A DNA stretch of 64,000 bases from Dactylosporangium vinaceum (GTDB taxonomy: Bacteria > Actinomycetota > Actinomycetes > Mycobacteriales > Micromonosporaceae): assembly GCF_019904175.1 (NCBI RefSeq), contig NZ_CP061913.1:6448001-6512000 (forward strand), read 5' to 3'. The notes beneath the pieces are model-generated. The model did not search any database and had not been told where the DNA came from. It was given only the letters and a program-made list of their open reading frames with translations. Position numbers and translations under genes: made by a program. Positions 48,851 to 57,128 of the stretch are shown here, in pieces; the first letter of the stretch is position 1, and the number at the start of each line of letters is the position of its first letter.

Positions 48851-50290
48851 ATGGCCACGACCCCGATCGACCGGACCGCTCTGCGCACCGCCATCGCGGT
48901 GCTCGTGGGCGGGGTCACGGTCATCCTCGACTCGACGATCGTCAGCGTGGCCCTGCACGACCTGCAGGCCGACCTCGGCGCGGACGTGGGCACCATCCAG
49001 TGGGTCAGCACCGCGTACCTGCTCGCGCTCGGCGTCGTCATCCCCGTCGTCGGCTGGCTGCAGGGCCGCCTCGGCGCCAAGCGGCTGTGGATGGCCGCCC
49101 TGGCCGTGTTCCTGGCCGGCTCCGTGCTGTGCTCGCTCGCCTGGGCCCCGGCCGCCCTGATCGGGTTCCGGGTGCTCCAGGGCCTCGGCGGCGGAGCGAT
49201 GATGCCGCTGATGGTGACGATGGTGATGCAGGTCGCCACCGGGCCCGACCGGACCCGGCTGATGTCGACGATCGCGCTGCCCGCCGCCGTCGGCCCGATC
49301 CTGGGACCGGTCATCGGCGGGCTCATCCTCGGCGCGGGCAGCTGGCGCTGGCTGTTCCTGGTCAACGTGCCGCTGTGCCTGGCCGGCCTGGTCCTGGCCG
49401 CGCGGATGATCCCGGCCGACGCGCCGGCCCGCCGGACCCGCCTGGACATCGTCGGCCTGGCGCTGCTCTCCCCCGGGCTCGTCGCGCTGCTGTGGGGGCT
49501 GTCGAACGTCAGCGGCGCCGGCGGGTTCGGCCGCGCCGACGTGCTCGCCCCGATGCTCGGCGGCGCGGCGCTGCTGGCCGCGTTCGTCATCTGGGCCCGG
49601 CACCGCAGGGCCGCGGCGCTCGTCGACCTCGACGTCCTGCGCTCCCGGCCCACGTGGGCGGCGACGGCGCTGCTGTTCCTCTCCGGCGCCGCGCTCTACG
49701 GAGCGATGATCATTCTGCCGCTGTACTGGCAGCAGCTGCGCGGATTCGATGCGCTGGGCGCCGGCCTGCTGCTGATGCCGCAGGGTGCCGGATCGCTGCT
49801 GAGCCGTACGATCGCGGTCCGGATGCTCGAGCGGTCGAGTGCCCGCGCGGTGGCGCTGCTCGGCTTCGGGCTTGTCGCGGCGGCCACGGTGCCGTTCGCC
49901 TTCACCGGCGCGCACACCCCGGTCTGGTGGCTGCTCGTGGCGCTCTTCGCGCGCGGGCTCGGCCTGGGCACGGTGGTCATCCCGCTGATGACAGTGGCGT
50001 TCGTGGGCCTGGAGCAGGCACAGGTGCCGCACGCCAGCACCGTGACCCGCATCGCCCAGCAGATCGGCGGCTCGGTCGGCGTCGCACTGCTCGCCGTCGT
50101 GCTCGCCTCCTCGGCGCGCTCGACCGGCTCCCTCGCGAAGGCGTTCGACATCACGTTCTGGTGGACCGTCGGCTTCACCGGCGTGGCGATCCTGCTGGCG
50201 TTGGCGCTGCCGGGCCGGCCGGCGGCTGAGACGCCGACGACGACGGCGGCGGAGCGTCGAAGTCGGCCCGCCACAGCAGCAGCGGGGTGA
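48851..50290 (+). CDS. MFS multidrug exporter, DHA2 family
   Basis: 479 residues. VGGVTVILDSTIVSVALHDL is TM1 with the LDSTIVxVAL motif, WLQGRLGAKRLWMAALAVFL is motif A, ALPAAVGPILGPVIGGLIL motif C of antiporters; about 14 helices can be counted. ATG at 48851. Under the divergent TetR repressor it is likely a drug or metabolite efflux pump using the proton gradient. Its last 116 bp overlap the 3' end of the convergent second MFS gene; the overlapping tail is a hydrophilic Thr/Ala/Arg-rich stretch. Confidence 0.9.
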   Translation: MATTPIDRTALRTAIAVLVGGVTVILDSTIVSVALHDLQADLGADVGTIQWVSTAYLLALGVVIPVVGWLQGRLGAKRLWMAALAVFLAGSVLCSLAWAPAALIGFRVLQGLGGGAMMPLMVTMVMQVATGPDRTRLMSTIALPAAVGPILGPVIGGLILGAGSWRWLFLVNVPLCLAGLVLAARMIPADAPARRTRLDIVGLALLSPGLVALLWGLSNVSGAGGFGRADVLAPMLGGAALLAAFVIWARHRRAAALVDLDVLRSRPTWAATALLFLSGAALYGAMIILPLYWQQLRGFDALGAGLLLMPQGAGSLLSRTIAVRMLERSSARAVALLGFGLVAAATVPFAFTGAHTPVWWLLVALFARGLGLGTVVIPLMTVAFVGLEQAQVPHASTVTRIAQQIGGSVGVALLAVVLASSARSTGSLAKAFDITFWWTVGFTGVAILLALALPGRPAAETPTTTAAERRSRPATAAAG

Positions 50291-51473
50291 GGAGGATGAG
50301 CCCGCCCGCGACCGCGATGGCCGTGCGCGGGCTCGTCAGCCCGGCCAGCACACCGCCGAGCGCCGTGCACACCGAGATCGCCGCGGCGCTGCCGGTCGAC
50401 CAGGCCGTCAGGGCGCGGGCGACCCGGTCGGCGGGCGTGTGCTCCAGCCGATACGTGGCCAGGACCGGGTTGAACAGGCTCATGAACACGATGATCACGA
50501 GCTCGACCGCGATCACCAGGATCAGCCCGGGTGTGCCGGGGCCGACGAACACCAGGCCGAGCGGCCAGATCGCGCGCAGCGACCCGACGACCCGCAGGAC
50601 CCGGCCCGGGCCGGACCGCTGCACGACCCGCCGGGCCAGCCGCGACCCGATGAGCCCGCCGACGCACGGGGCGGCGAACGCGAGGCCGTACTGCCACGGC
50701 GCGAAGCCCAGCTCCCGCAGCAGCAGCACCGCGAGCAGCGGCTCGGTGGCCATGATCAGGCCGTTGACGAGGAGCTGGTTGAGGTACAGCCGCCGCAGTC
50801 CGGGGTGGGCGAACAGGTTCCGCCACCCGTCGAGCAGGTCCCCGGCCCGCAGCCTCGTCGGGCGCGGCGGCGGCTCGTCGGCGGCGCGGATCGCGGCGAT
50901 GCCGAGCGCCGACAGCAGGTAGCTCACCGCGTCGGCCACCACGCTCGCGACCGGCCCGAACAGCCCGATGGCCGCGCCACCCAGCGGCGGCCCGACGGCA
51001 ATCGAGCTCCAGTTCGTCGACTCGAACCGCGCGTTGGCCCGCAGCAGATCGGCCGGCGCGACGAGGCCCTTCACCAACGCCCCGCCGGCCGCGTTGAACG
51101 CGATCTTGGCCGCCGCGACGAGCGCCGACACCACCAGCAGGTGTACCAGGCTGAGCATACCGAGCCCGTAGGCGACCGGAATCGAGGCCATCGCCACGAA
51201 CCGGACCAGGTCCATGCCGATCATCACCGGGCGCTTGCGGCGGTACTCCACCCACGGCCCGAGCGGCACCGCCAGCAGGACCCCGACCGCCGGCCCCACC
51301 GCCGACAGCAGCGCCACCGGCGCCGGCCCGGCGTGCAGCACCAGCACCGCGAGCAGCGGCAACGCCCCGAACCCGAGCCCCGACCCGTACGCGCTGACCG
51401 CGTACGCCGCCCACAACCACCTGAAGTCCCGCCCCACGGCAGCGATCTCACCAGCCCGCGCCCCGGTGATCAA
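50175..51473 (-). CDS. MFS transporter, 12-TM (EntS/macrolide-efflux-like)
   Basis: 432 residues. FRWLWAAYAVSAYGSGLGFG opens TM1; YRRKRPVMIGMDLVRFVAMA resembles motif A of the MFS_3/EntS group; ANARFESTNWSSIAVGPPLG is the central conserved block of that group (NARLEAs..AxxxGPxxGG). Twelve helices fit. The C-terminal tail is Pro/Ser/Ala-rich and lies in the overlap with the DHA2 pump. Such proteins export siderophores or macrolides. ATG at 51473, 44 bp from the divergent LysR start. Confidence 0.87.
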   Translation of the reverse strand: MITGARAGEIAAVGRDFRWLWAAYAVSAYGSGLGFGALPLLAVLVLHAGPAPVALLSAVGPAVGVLLAVPLGPWVEYRRKRPVMIGMDLVRFVAMASIPVAYGLGMLSLVHLLVVSALVAAAKIAFNAAGGALVKGLVAPADLLRANARFESTNWSSIAVGPPLGGAAIGLFGPVASVVADAVSYLLSALGIAAIRAADEPPPRPTRLRAGDLLDGWRNLFAHPGLRRLYLNQLLVNGLIMATEPLLAVLLLRELGFAPWQYGLAFAAPCVGGLIGSRLARRVVQRSGPGRVLRVVGSLRAIWPLGLVFVGPGTPGLILVIAVELVIIVFMSLFNPVLATYRLEHTPADRVARALTAWSTGSAAAISVCTALGGVLAGLTSPRTAIAVAGGLILLTPLLLWRADFDAPPPSSSASQPPAGPAAPTPAGSPRR

Positions 51474-51485
51474 ACAACGGCGCGC

Positions 51486-51500
51486 ACAACCGGCGGTTGT
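51486..51500. promoter_or_regulatory. LysR-type dyad
   Basis: ACAACC-GGC-GGTTGT is a perfect inverted repeat in the 44-bp space between the divergent MFS and LysR genes. Its place 18 bp before the LysR start and the ATG of the pump on the other side is that of a LysR recognition site controlling both. Confidence 0.6.
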
Positions 51501-51517
51501 ACGGTTAGGTTCGGCCC

Positions 51518-52444
51518 GTGGACCTCGATGCCGTGCGCACGTTCGTCGCCGCCGCCGACACCGGCCAGTTCCAGCAGGCGGCCGCGGAGCTGGCCATCAC
51601 CCAGCAGGCGGTGTCGAAGCGGATCGCCGCCCTGGAGCGGGATCTGTGCGCGCGGCTGTTCACCCGCACCGCGCGCGGCGCCGTGCTGACCGTCGACGGC
51701 CAGGCGTTCCTGCCGCACGCGCGCGAGCTGCTGCGGGTGGCCGAGCGCGCGGCCGCGGCCGTCCGCCCCGGCCGGCGCACCCTGCGGGTGGACGTCGTCA
51801 ACCGCCGCATCGCCGCCGCGGTACTGCTGCAGGATTTTCATCGCCGGCACCCGGACATCGACCTGGACGTCGTCACGCTCGACCTTCCCATGGCGGCCGC
51901 CGTCGCGGCGGTCGAGGCGGGCACGCTCGACGCCACCTTCCACGCGCTCAAGGCACCGGTCCCACCCGCGCTGCGGGCCACCCGCGTCATCAGCGAGCCG
52001 CATCAGCTCCTCGTCGGGCCCAACCACCCGCTGGCCGCCGCGGCGTCGGTGACACCGGCGCAGCTGGCCGCGCACCCGATCACCATGCAGGGCCTCACGC
52101 CGGGCACCGAGTGGGCCGAGTACTACACCGAGCTCGCCGCCGCGTTCGCCCTCACGATCGACATGACGGGCCCGGTCTTCGGCAACGAGGCGTTCCTGGA
52201 CGAGCTCGCCACGTCCAGGACGCTCTCGACACTCGTCGGCGCCCGCTCCCGTTACCTGTGGCCGGACCGCTACGATCTGCGCCGCATCCCGATCCAGAGC
52301 CCCGCGCCGGTGTACCCGATGTGGCTGATCGGCCGCCGCGACAACCCGAGCACCGCCCTGGCCCGCCTCGGCCGCTTCCTCACCGAGCGCCACGCGCCGA
52401 TCCCGGACCCGTGGGTCCCGTCCTGGATCACGACAGCCGGCTGA
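51518..52444 (+). CDS. LysR family regulator
   Basis: 308 residues. The HTH is at about 1-60: MDLDAVRTFVAAADTGQFQQ, AAAELAITQQAVSKRIAALE, then ARLFTRTARGAVLTVDGQAF. The periplasmic-binding-like effector domain follows (LRVDVVNRRIAAAVLLQDFH to LIGRRDNPSTAL). GTG start. Divergent from an MFS pump that it may control, and overlapping the end of the convergent aldo/keto reductase by 17 bp. Confidence 0.92.
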   Translation: MDLDAVRTFVAAADTGQFQQAAAELAITQQAVSKRIAALERDLCARLFTRTARGAVLTVDGQAFLPHARELLRVAERAAAAVRPGRRTLRVDVVNRRIAAAVLLQDFHRRHPDIDLDVVTLDLPMAAAVAAVEAGTLDATFHALKAPVPPALRATRVISEPHQLLVGPNHPLAAAASVTPAQLAAHPITMQGLTPGTEWAEYYTELAAAFALTIDMTGPVFGNEAFLDELATSRTLSTLVGARSRYLWPDRYDLRRIPIQSPAPVYPMWLIGRRDNPSTALARLGRFLTERHAPIPDPWVPSWITTAG

Positions 52445-53246
52445 GGTCCTCGGCGCTCAGCTCCAGCGCACCGGCGGCGACGTTCTCCTCCAGGTGCGCC
52501 GGCGACCCGGTGCCGGGGATGAGCGCGATGTTCGGCGAGCGCGCCAGCAGCCAGGCGAGGGCCACCTGGGGCACCGTCGCGCCGTGGCGGGCCGCGACAG
52601 CGTTCAGGGCGGCGCCGGTCAGCGGGGTGAAGCCGCCGACCGGGAAGTACGGCACATACGCGATGCCCGCGGCCGCGCACACCTCGACGAGCGGATCGTC
52701 GGCGCGCTCGGCGACGTTGTACCGGTTCTGGACGCAGACGATCCCGGCGGCCGCGCGGGCCCGGGCCACCTGCGCGGCTGTCGCGTTGGAGATCCCGAGG
52801 TGCCGGATCAGCCCCTCGGCCCGCAGCGCCTCCAGCGCCTCGAGGGCCTGCTCCAGCGGCACCTCGGGGCGGCCCCGGTCGCCCAGCCGCAGGTTCACGA
52901 CGTCCAGCCGGTCGACGCCGAGGCTGCGCAGGTTCCCCTCCACCGCCCGGCGCAGCCCCGCCCCGGCGGCGCTCTCGACGAGCGCGGTGACCTTCGTGAC
53001 GATGACGAGGTCCGCCGGGTACGGGTACAGCGCCGACCGGATCAGCTCGTTCGCCGCCACCCCGTCGCGGGCGTAGTAGTCCGACGTGTCGAGGTGGTTG
53101 ACCCCCAGCTCCACCGCCCGGCGCAGCACGGCCAGCGCGGTGTCGCGCGCGGGCGCCTCACCGCGCGGCCAGCCGGTGAGCTTCATGGTCCCGTACCCGA
53201 TCCGACGCACCCGCAGATCGCCGAGCCGCACCTGTCCCGTCCCCAT
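52428..53246 (-). CDS. Aldo/keto reductase
   Basis: 272 residues, (beta/alpha)8 NADPH-dependent oxidoreductase. The active-site residues are Asp in NHLDTSDYY with Tyr four on, Lys in VIVTKV, and, in place of the common His, Asn in VVNLRLGD. EGLIRHLGISNATAAQV and the NADPH-binding PGTGSPAHLEENVAA complete the family. It resembles the YajO/oxidoreductase Tas group. ATG 53246. No operon partner. Confidence 0.9.
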   Translation of the reverse strand: MGTGQVRLGDLRVRRIGYGTMKLTGWPRGEAPARDTALAVLRRAVELGVNHLDTSDYYARDGVAANELIRSALYPYPADLVIVTKVTALVESAAGAGLRRAVEGNLRSLGVDRLDVVNLRLGDRGRPEVPLEQALEALEALRAEGLIRHLGISNATAAQVARARAAAGIVCVQNRYNVAERADDPLVEVCAAAGIAYVPYFPVGGFTPLTGAALNAVAARHGATVPQVALAWLLARSPNIALIPGTGSPAHLEENVAAGALELSAEDLSRLS

Positions 53247-53430
53247 GATCCTGAACGTACCCGCGGACGGTGCAGGTCACCCGCCCGGCTTCCCCCGAAC
53301 GCACGAATCGGGCCGCACGAATGGTCATCGGGCCACGTCAGGACCGTCTGCGCAGTTCGCGGCGTTGACACCATGATCCCGGCCCGACCAGACTGCGACT
53401 GCGACGCCTGGCGGCCATTAAGGAATCGAC

Positions 53431-54207
53431 ATGCTGGAAACAGCAATCACGGTGCGCGACAACGTCGACGAGGCAGCGATCGAGCTCGTCGCCCTCGGAC
53501 GCTGGACCCGGCAGGTCGGGGTCGACCTGATGGCGGCGGTGCGCAGGACCCTCGCGCAGCGGCCGCGGGCGGTGCTGCTCGACGTCTCCCGGGTCGTCGG
53601 CGCCGAGCCCACTCTGGCGGCGACGATCCGGCTGGCCGAGGAGCAGCACGCGGCCCTGCGGCCCCCGGTCCCGCTGATGATCGTCGCGAGCGAGCCGCAG
53701 GCCCGGCGCCTGCGCCGCAGCGGCGCGGCCCGGCGCATCCCCGTGCACCGGACCCGCGCGGCCGCCCTCGCGGAGCTGGCCGGGGCGCCGCCGCTGCTGC
53801 AGCGGGCCCGCCTGCACCTGCAGCCGAGCCCGCTCGCCGCGGCCGAGGCCCGCAACCTCATCGGCGACACCTGCCTGGCCTGGAACCTCGTGCCGCTGCT
53901 GCACCCGGCCCGGCTGATCGTGTCCGAGTTCGCGGCCAACACCATCGAGCACGCCGGCACCCCGTTCACCGTCACCATGACGCACCGCCGCGCCGACCTG
54001 CTGCACCTCGCCGTCGAGGACGGCCACGCCCAGCTGCCGCACCTTCGCCGGCGCTTGAACGACCCGGACGCCCCGCTGGCGTTCCGCGGCAACGGCCTGC
54101 GGCTCGTCGCGAAGGCGGCGACGGCCTGGGGCAGCGCCCAGACGGCCACCGGCAAGGTCGTCTGGGCCACCCTGTCCACCGGCGACCCCGACCGGGCGCA
54201 GCCGTAG
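53431..54207 (+). CDS. STAS-HATPase (anti-sigma factor-like) fusion
   Basis: 258 residues. The N-terminal half (about 1-115) is a STAS-like fold: AIELVALGRWTRQVGVDLMA, RPRAVLLDVSRVVGAEPTLA. The C-terminal half is a Bergerat-fold ATPase of the RsbW/SpoIIAB type: LVPLLHPARLIVSEFAANTI then EHAGTPFTVTMTHR (N-box with Glu and Asn), and GNGLRLVAKAATAWG (G box). Such proteins phosphorylate STAS partners to switch sigma factors; having both domains in one chain is unusual. A strong AAGGA site precedes the ATG and a TTGACA box stands at 53365. No sigma factor or phosphatase gene is adjacent. Confidence 0.8.
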   Translation: MLETAITVRDNVDEAAIELVALGRWTRQVGVDLMAAVRRTLAQRPRAVLLDVSRVVGAEPTLAATIRLAEEQHAALRPPVPLMIVASEPQARRLRRSGAARRIPVHRTRAAALAELAGAPPLLQRARLHLQPSPLAAAEARNLIGDTCLAWNLVPLLHPARLIVSEFAANTIEHAGTPFTVTMTHRRADLLHLAVEDGHAQLPHLRRRLNDPDAPLAFRGNGLRLVAKAATAWGSAQTATGKVVWATLSTGDPDRAQP

Positions 54208-54314
54208 GCGGTGGCCCGGACGGCGTCAGGGCGGGCCGGGCCGGCGAGCCGCGCAGCTGGGTGCCCTCGGCGCAGCGGCTCCACCAAGCCCGTCACGATC
54301 GCCGCACCTGCGGC

Positions 54315-57128
54315 TCAGCCCGCGGCGAGCCGCTGCCGCAGCCACGCGCTGACGCACAGGACGGCCGCCGCCGCACCCAGGGCCAGCCCCAGCGGCGCCG
54401 GGGCCGGCGGCGTGTCCGGGTCCACGGCCGGCAGGTAGCGCCCGATCGCCAGCCACGCCACCGCCGCGGCCAGGGTGCCGGCGACGAGCGCGACGGCCAC
54501 CAGGGCCAGCGTCGCCGCCGGCTCGACCCGCCGCGTCACCCGGGCCGGGACGCCCTGGCGGCGCAGCGCCGACAGGTCGGCACGGTTCACGCCGAGGGCT
54601 GTCGCGACGAGGCCGGCCGCGCCGAGCAGGACGGCGGCGACCCCGGCCAGCAGCGAGAACCGCATGCCGAGGGCGCCGCCGGAGCGGTTGCGCAGCGCCC
54701 GCTCGCCCTCGACGGTGCGCTCCCCGGTGACGGTCAGGCCACCGGCGGTCAGGGCGTCCACAATGGACTGCGGCGTGTCGGGGGTGAGCCAGACCTCGGC
54801 CGCGTCGGTGACACCCGAGTCCCTGGCGAGACGGTCGGCGTACTCGAGGTCGACGAGCGTCCCGCGCCCGCCCAGCCGGGGCAGGGTGTGCGCGGCCCCG
54901 ACCGCCGCCACCGGGATCGGCGTGCTGTCGAGGCTGCCCAGCAGGCCGTCCGGTGGCAGCGGACCGGTCGGCAGGACCGGGATGCGCTCGGGGATGCCGG
55001 CCGGTTGCAGCAGGCCCGCGTCGGCGCGGCCGCCCGCCTGGACGGTGAACGCGACCCCGTCGGCGGCCGCGGTGACGGAGCCGCCCGGCGGGGTGCGCCA
55101 GTCGCGGGTCGGCGGGTCGTGCAGGGTGAGCGCGACAGTCGGACCCGAGGTGCGGGGCAGGTCCAGGCCGAGGCCGGCCAGGCGGCAGCCGGCCGTGCAG
55201 GCGGCCGCACCCGGATACGTGTGCCGCCCCGGCTGCAGCCGCCCGAGGCGCACCTCCAGGCTCTTCGTGCCGTCCTGCGGCGCCAGGAACGCGACAAGCT
55301 CCGGGCTGAGCTCGTCGAGCCGGGTCACGGTGATGTCGAAGGAGACCGTGGCGCCCCGCAGGACGGCCGGGGCCGTGGCCGGGATCGGGTGCAGCGCCCC
55401 GGCCACGTCGGCCGGTGCCCGGTCGGCGGCGCCGGCCGGCCAGATGGCCACAGTGGACAGCCGCGGGGCGTCGACGGCGAGCAGGTCCGGCAGCGCCACG
55501 ACCGCCATCGCGTAGCGACCCGCCGGGTCCGCGGCCCGGGTCGCGGCCAGCAGCCGCTGGCGGGTCACCGGGGCCACGCTCAGCACCCGCCCGGCCCCGA
55601 CCGCCACGTCGGCCCGCGCGTTCTGGGTCGCGGCGGCCACCGTCACGCCGGTGGTCGCGAAGCCCAGCAGCGCCACCGCGACCACGAGCACGATGAGCAG
55701 CCGGCGGCCGGCGGGTTGACGGGCCAGGCGCAGGGCGGCGAGCGCGGTCACGGGCCGGCCCCGGTGCAGCGCGGCCCCGGCGACCCGGGCGGCGACGATC
55801 GGCAGGGCCCTGGCGGTGAGCAGGGCCGTGACGAGCATGAGCAGCGCCGGGGTCAGCGGCGCCACGCCATACACGGTGTCCCCGGACGTGTGGAAGTGCA
55901 CGACGGCCACGACGGCGAGCAGCCCGGCCAGGATTTCCGACGTCGCCGAGCGCCACCGTGCGCCGCGCCGGTCGACCCGCCGCAGCATGTCACTCAGCGG
56001 CGCCGAGACCGACCGGACGGCCACGACGGCGGCGGCGAGCACCGCGGCGGCGGCGAGCGCGATCCCGTATTGCAGCGCCGACGGCACCCCGCCCGCGCCG
56101 GCCAGGCTCCCCACGAGCCCACCGGCGAGCACCGGCAGTGCGGGCTCGGCGATCGCCAGCACCCACCGGCTGGTCCGCCGGGCTCCGCGCAGCGCCACGA
56201 TCCCGTGCTCGAACCGGTTCACCCGCGCCCCGGCCGCCACCGCGAACAGGAGCACCGCGCAGCCGAGCAGCGCCACCGGAGCCGCCGCGAACGGCACCGG
56301 CGTGCGCGCCGCCGCCCGGGCCGCGTCGATGCGGTCGAGCAGGCCGACGAGGCCGATCGTCACCTGCGGGTCGCCGCCCTCCGCCGCGCGCCGGTCCAGC
56401 CAGGCCCGCAGCCGCGGCAGCGTGGCCGCCCGGACCGCACCGTCCTGCGGATACGCGTCGATCGTCTGCAGCTCGGAGCGGCGACCGAACCCGTCGAAGG
56501 TGCGCCGATCGACGAAGACCGTCCCCTCGGCGGAGCTGCGCCCCCAGTACGCCGCCGTCACGGGCTGCACGATCCCGACCACCGTCAAGTACCCCGGGCT
56601 GCCCTCGGCCACGAACCGCGACGACTGCGAGTCGTACGCCGACGCACGCAACGACAGCGGATCCCCCAGCTGTACCGCCAGTCGCCGCGCGGTCTCGCCG
56701 GTGACGACGGCATCCCCCTGACCCATGAGGCACCGCCCCGCGACGAGCCGGACGTGCGCGCAGACGTCGTCGCGGTACGCCACCGTGCGGGTCCCGTCCA
56801 GGAACACCGCGGGCCGGTCGGCCGGCTGTGCGGTGAACGACGCCGAGAACACCAGGCTGAACCCGGGCGCGTCCAGCAGCCGCGCCCCATCCCGCTCGAA
56901 CCGGCCGTCCATGTCCCCGACGTCGTTGCGCTCGACGGTCTGCGAGGCCACCATCGACCGCTCATCGGGCCGCGCGGCCGCGACCTGATCGGCGATCAGC
57001 CCCTCCTCGGTCCGGTCCAGATACCGCGGCGCCAGCGCGACACCGGCCGACGCGAGCGCCGCCAGCACGAACAGCGCCACAGCCGGCCGCCACCGGGCCC
57101 GCAGCGTGGCGAGCACGAGCGCGGTCAT
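54315..57128 (-). CDS. Large FtsX-like ABC permease (A)
   Basis: 937 residues. TM1 (RPAVALFVLAALASAGVALA) is followed by a large extracytoplasmic domain (about 40-240), FtsX-like helices (VALLGCAVLLFAVAAGARVN, then VLAIAEPALPVLAGGLVGSL), a further helix cluster near 430-520, a second extracytoplasmic domain (about 520-800) and the last FtsX helices (FSLLAGVAAVLLGAAGLVAT, LALVAVALVAGTLAAAVAW). So it has two FtsX units, as in MacB/LolC-type or lantibiotic-export permeases, but the ATPase is separate. ATG overlaps the stop of the sister gene. Cargo unknown. Confidence 0.82.
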   Translation of the reverse strand: MTALVLATLRARWRPAVALFVLAALASAGVALAPRYLDRTEEGLIADQVAAARPDERSMVASQTVERNDVGDMDGRFERDGARLLDAPGFSLVFSASFTAQPADRPAVFLDGTRTVAYRDDVCAHVRLVAGRCLMGQGDAVVTGETARRLAVQLGDPLSLRASAYDSQSSRFVAEGSPGYLTVVGIVQPVTAAYWGRSSAEGTVFVDRRTFDGFGRRSELQTIDAYPQDGAVRAATLPRLRAWLDRRAAEGGDPQVTIGLVGLLDRIDAARAAARTPVPFAAAPVALLGCAVLLFAVAAGARVNRFEHGIVALRGARRTSRWVLAIAEPALPVLAGGLVGSLAGAGGVPSALQYGIALAAAAVLAAAVVAVRSVSAPLSDMLRRVDRRGARWRSATSEILAGLLAVVAVVHFHTSGDTVYGVAPLTPALLMLVTALLTARALPIVAARVAGAALHRGRPVTALAALRLARQPAGRRLLIVLVVAVALLGFATTGVTVAAATQNARADVAVGAGRVLSVAPVTRQRLLAATRAADPAGRYAMAVVALPDLLAVDAPRLSTVAIWPAGAADRAPADVAGALHPIPATAPAVLRGATVSFDITVTRLDELSPELVAFLAPQDGTKSLEVRLGRLQPGRHTYPGAAACTAGCRLAGLGLDLPRTSGPTVALTLHDPPTRDWRTPPGGSVTAAADGVAFTVQAGGRADAGLLQPAGIPERIPVLPTGPLPPDGLLGSLDSTPIPVAAVGAAHTLPRLGGRGTLVDLEYADRLARDSGVTDAAEVWLTPDTPQSIVDALTAGGLTVTGERTVEGERALRNRSGGALGMRFSLLAGVAAVLLGAAGLVATALGVNRADLSALRRQGVPARVTRRVEPAATLALVAVALVAGTLAAAVAWLAIGRYLPAVDPDTPPAPAPLGLALGAAAAVLCVSAWLRQRLAAG

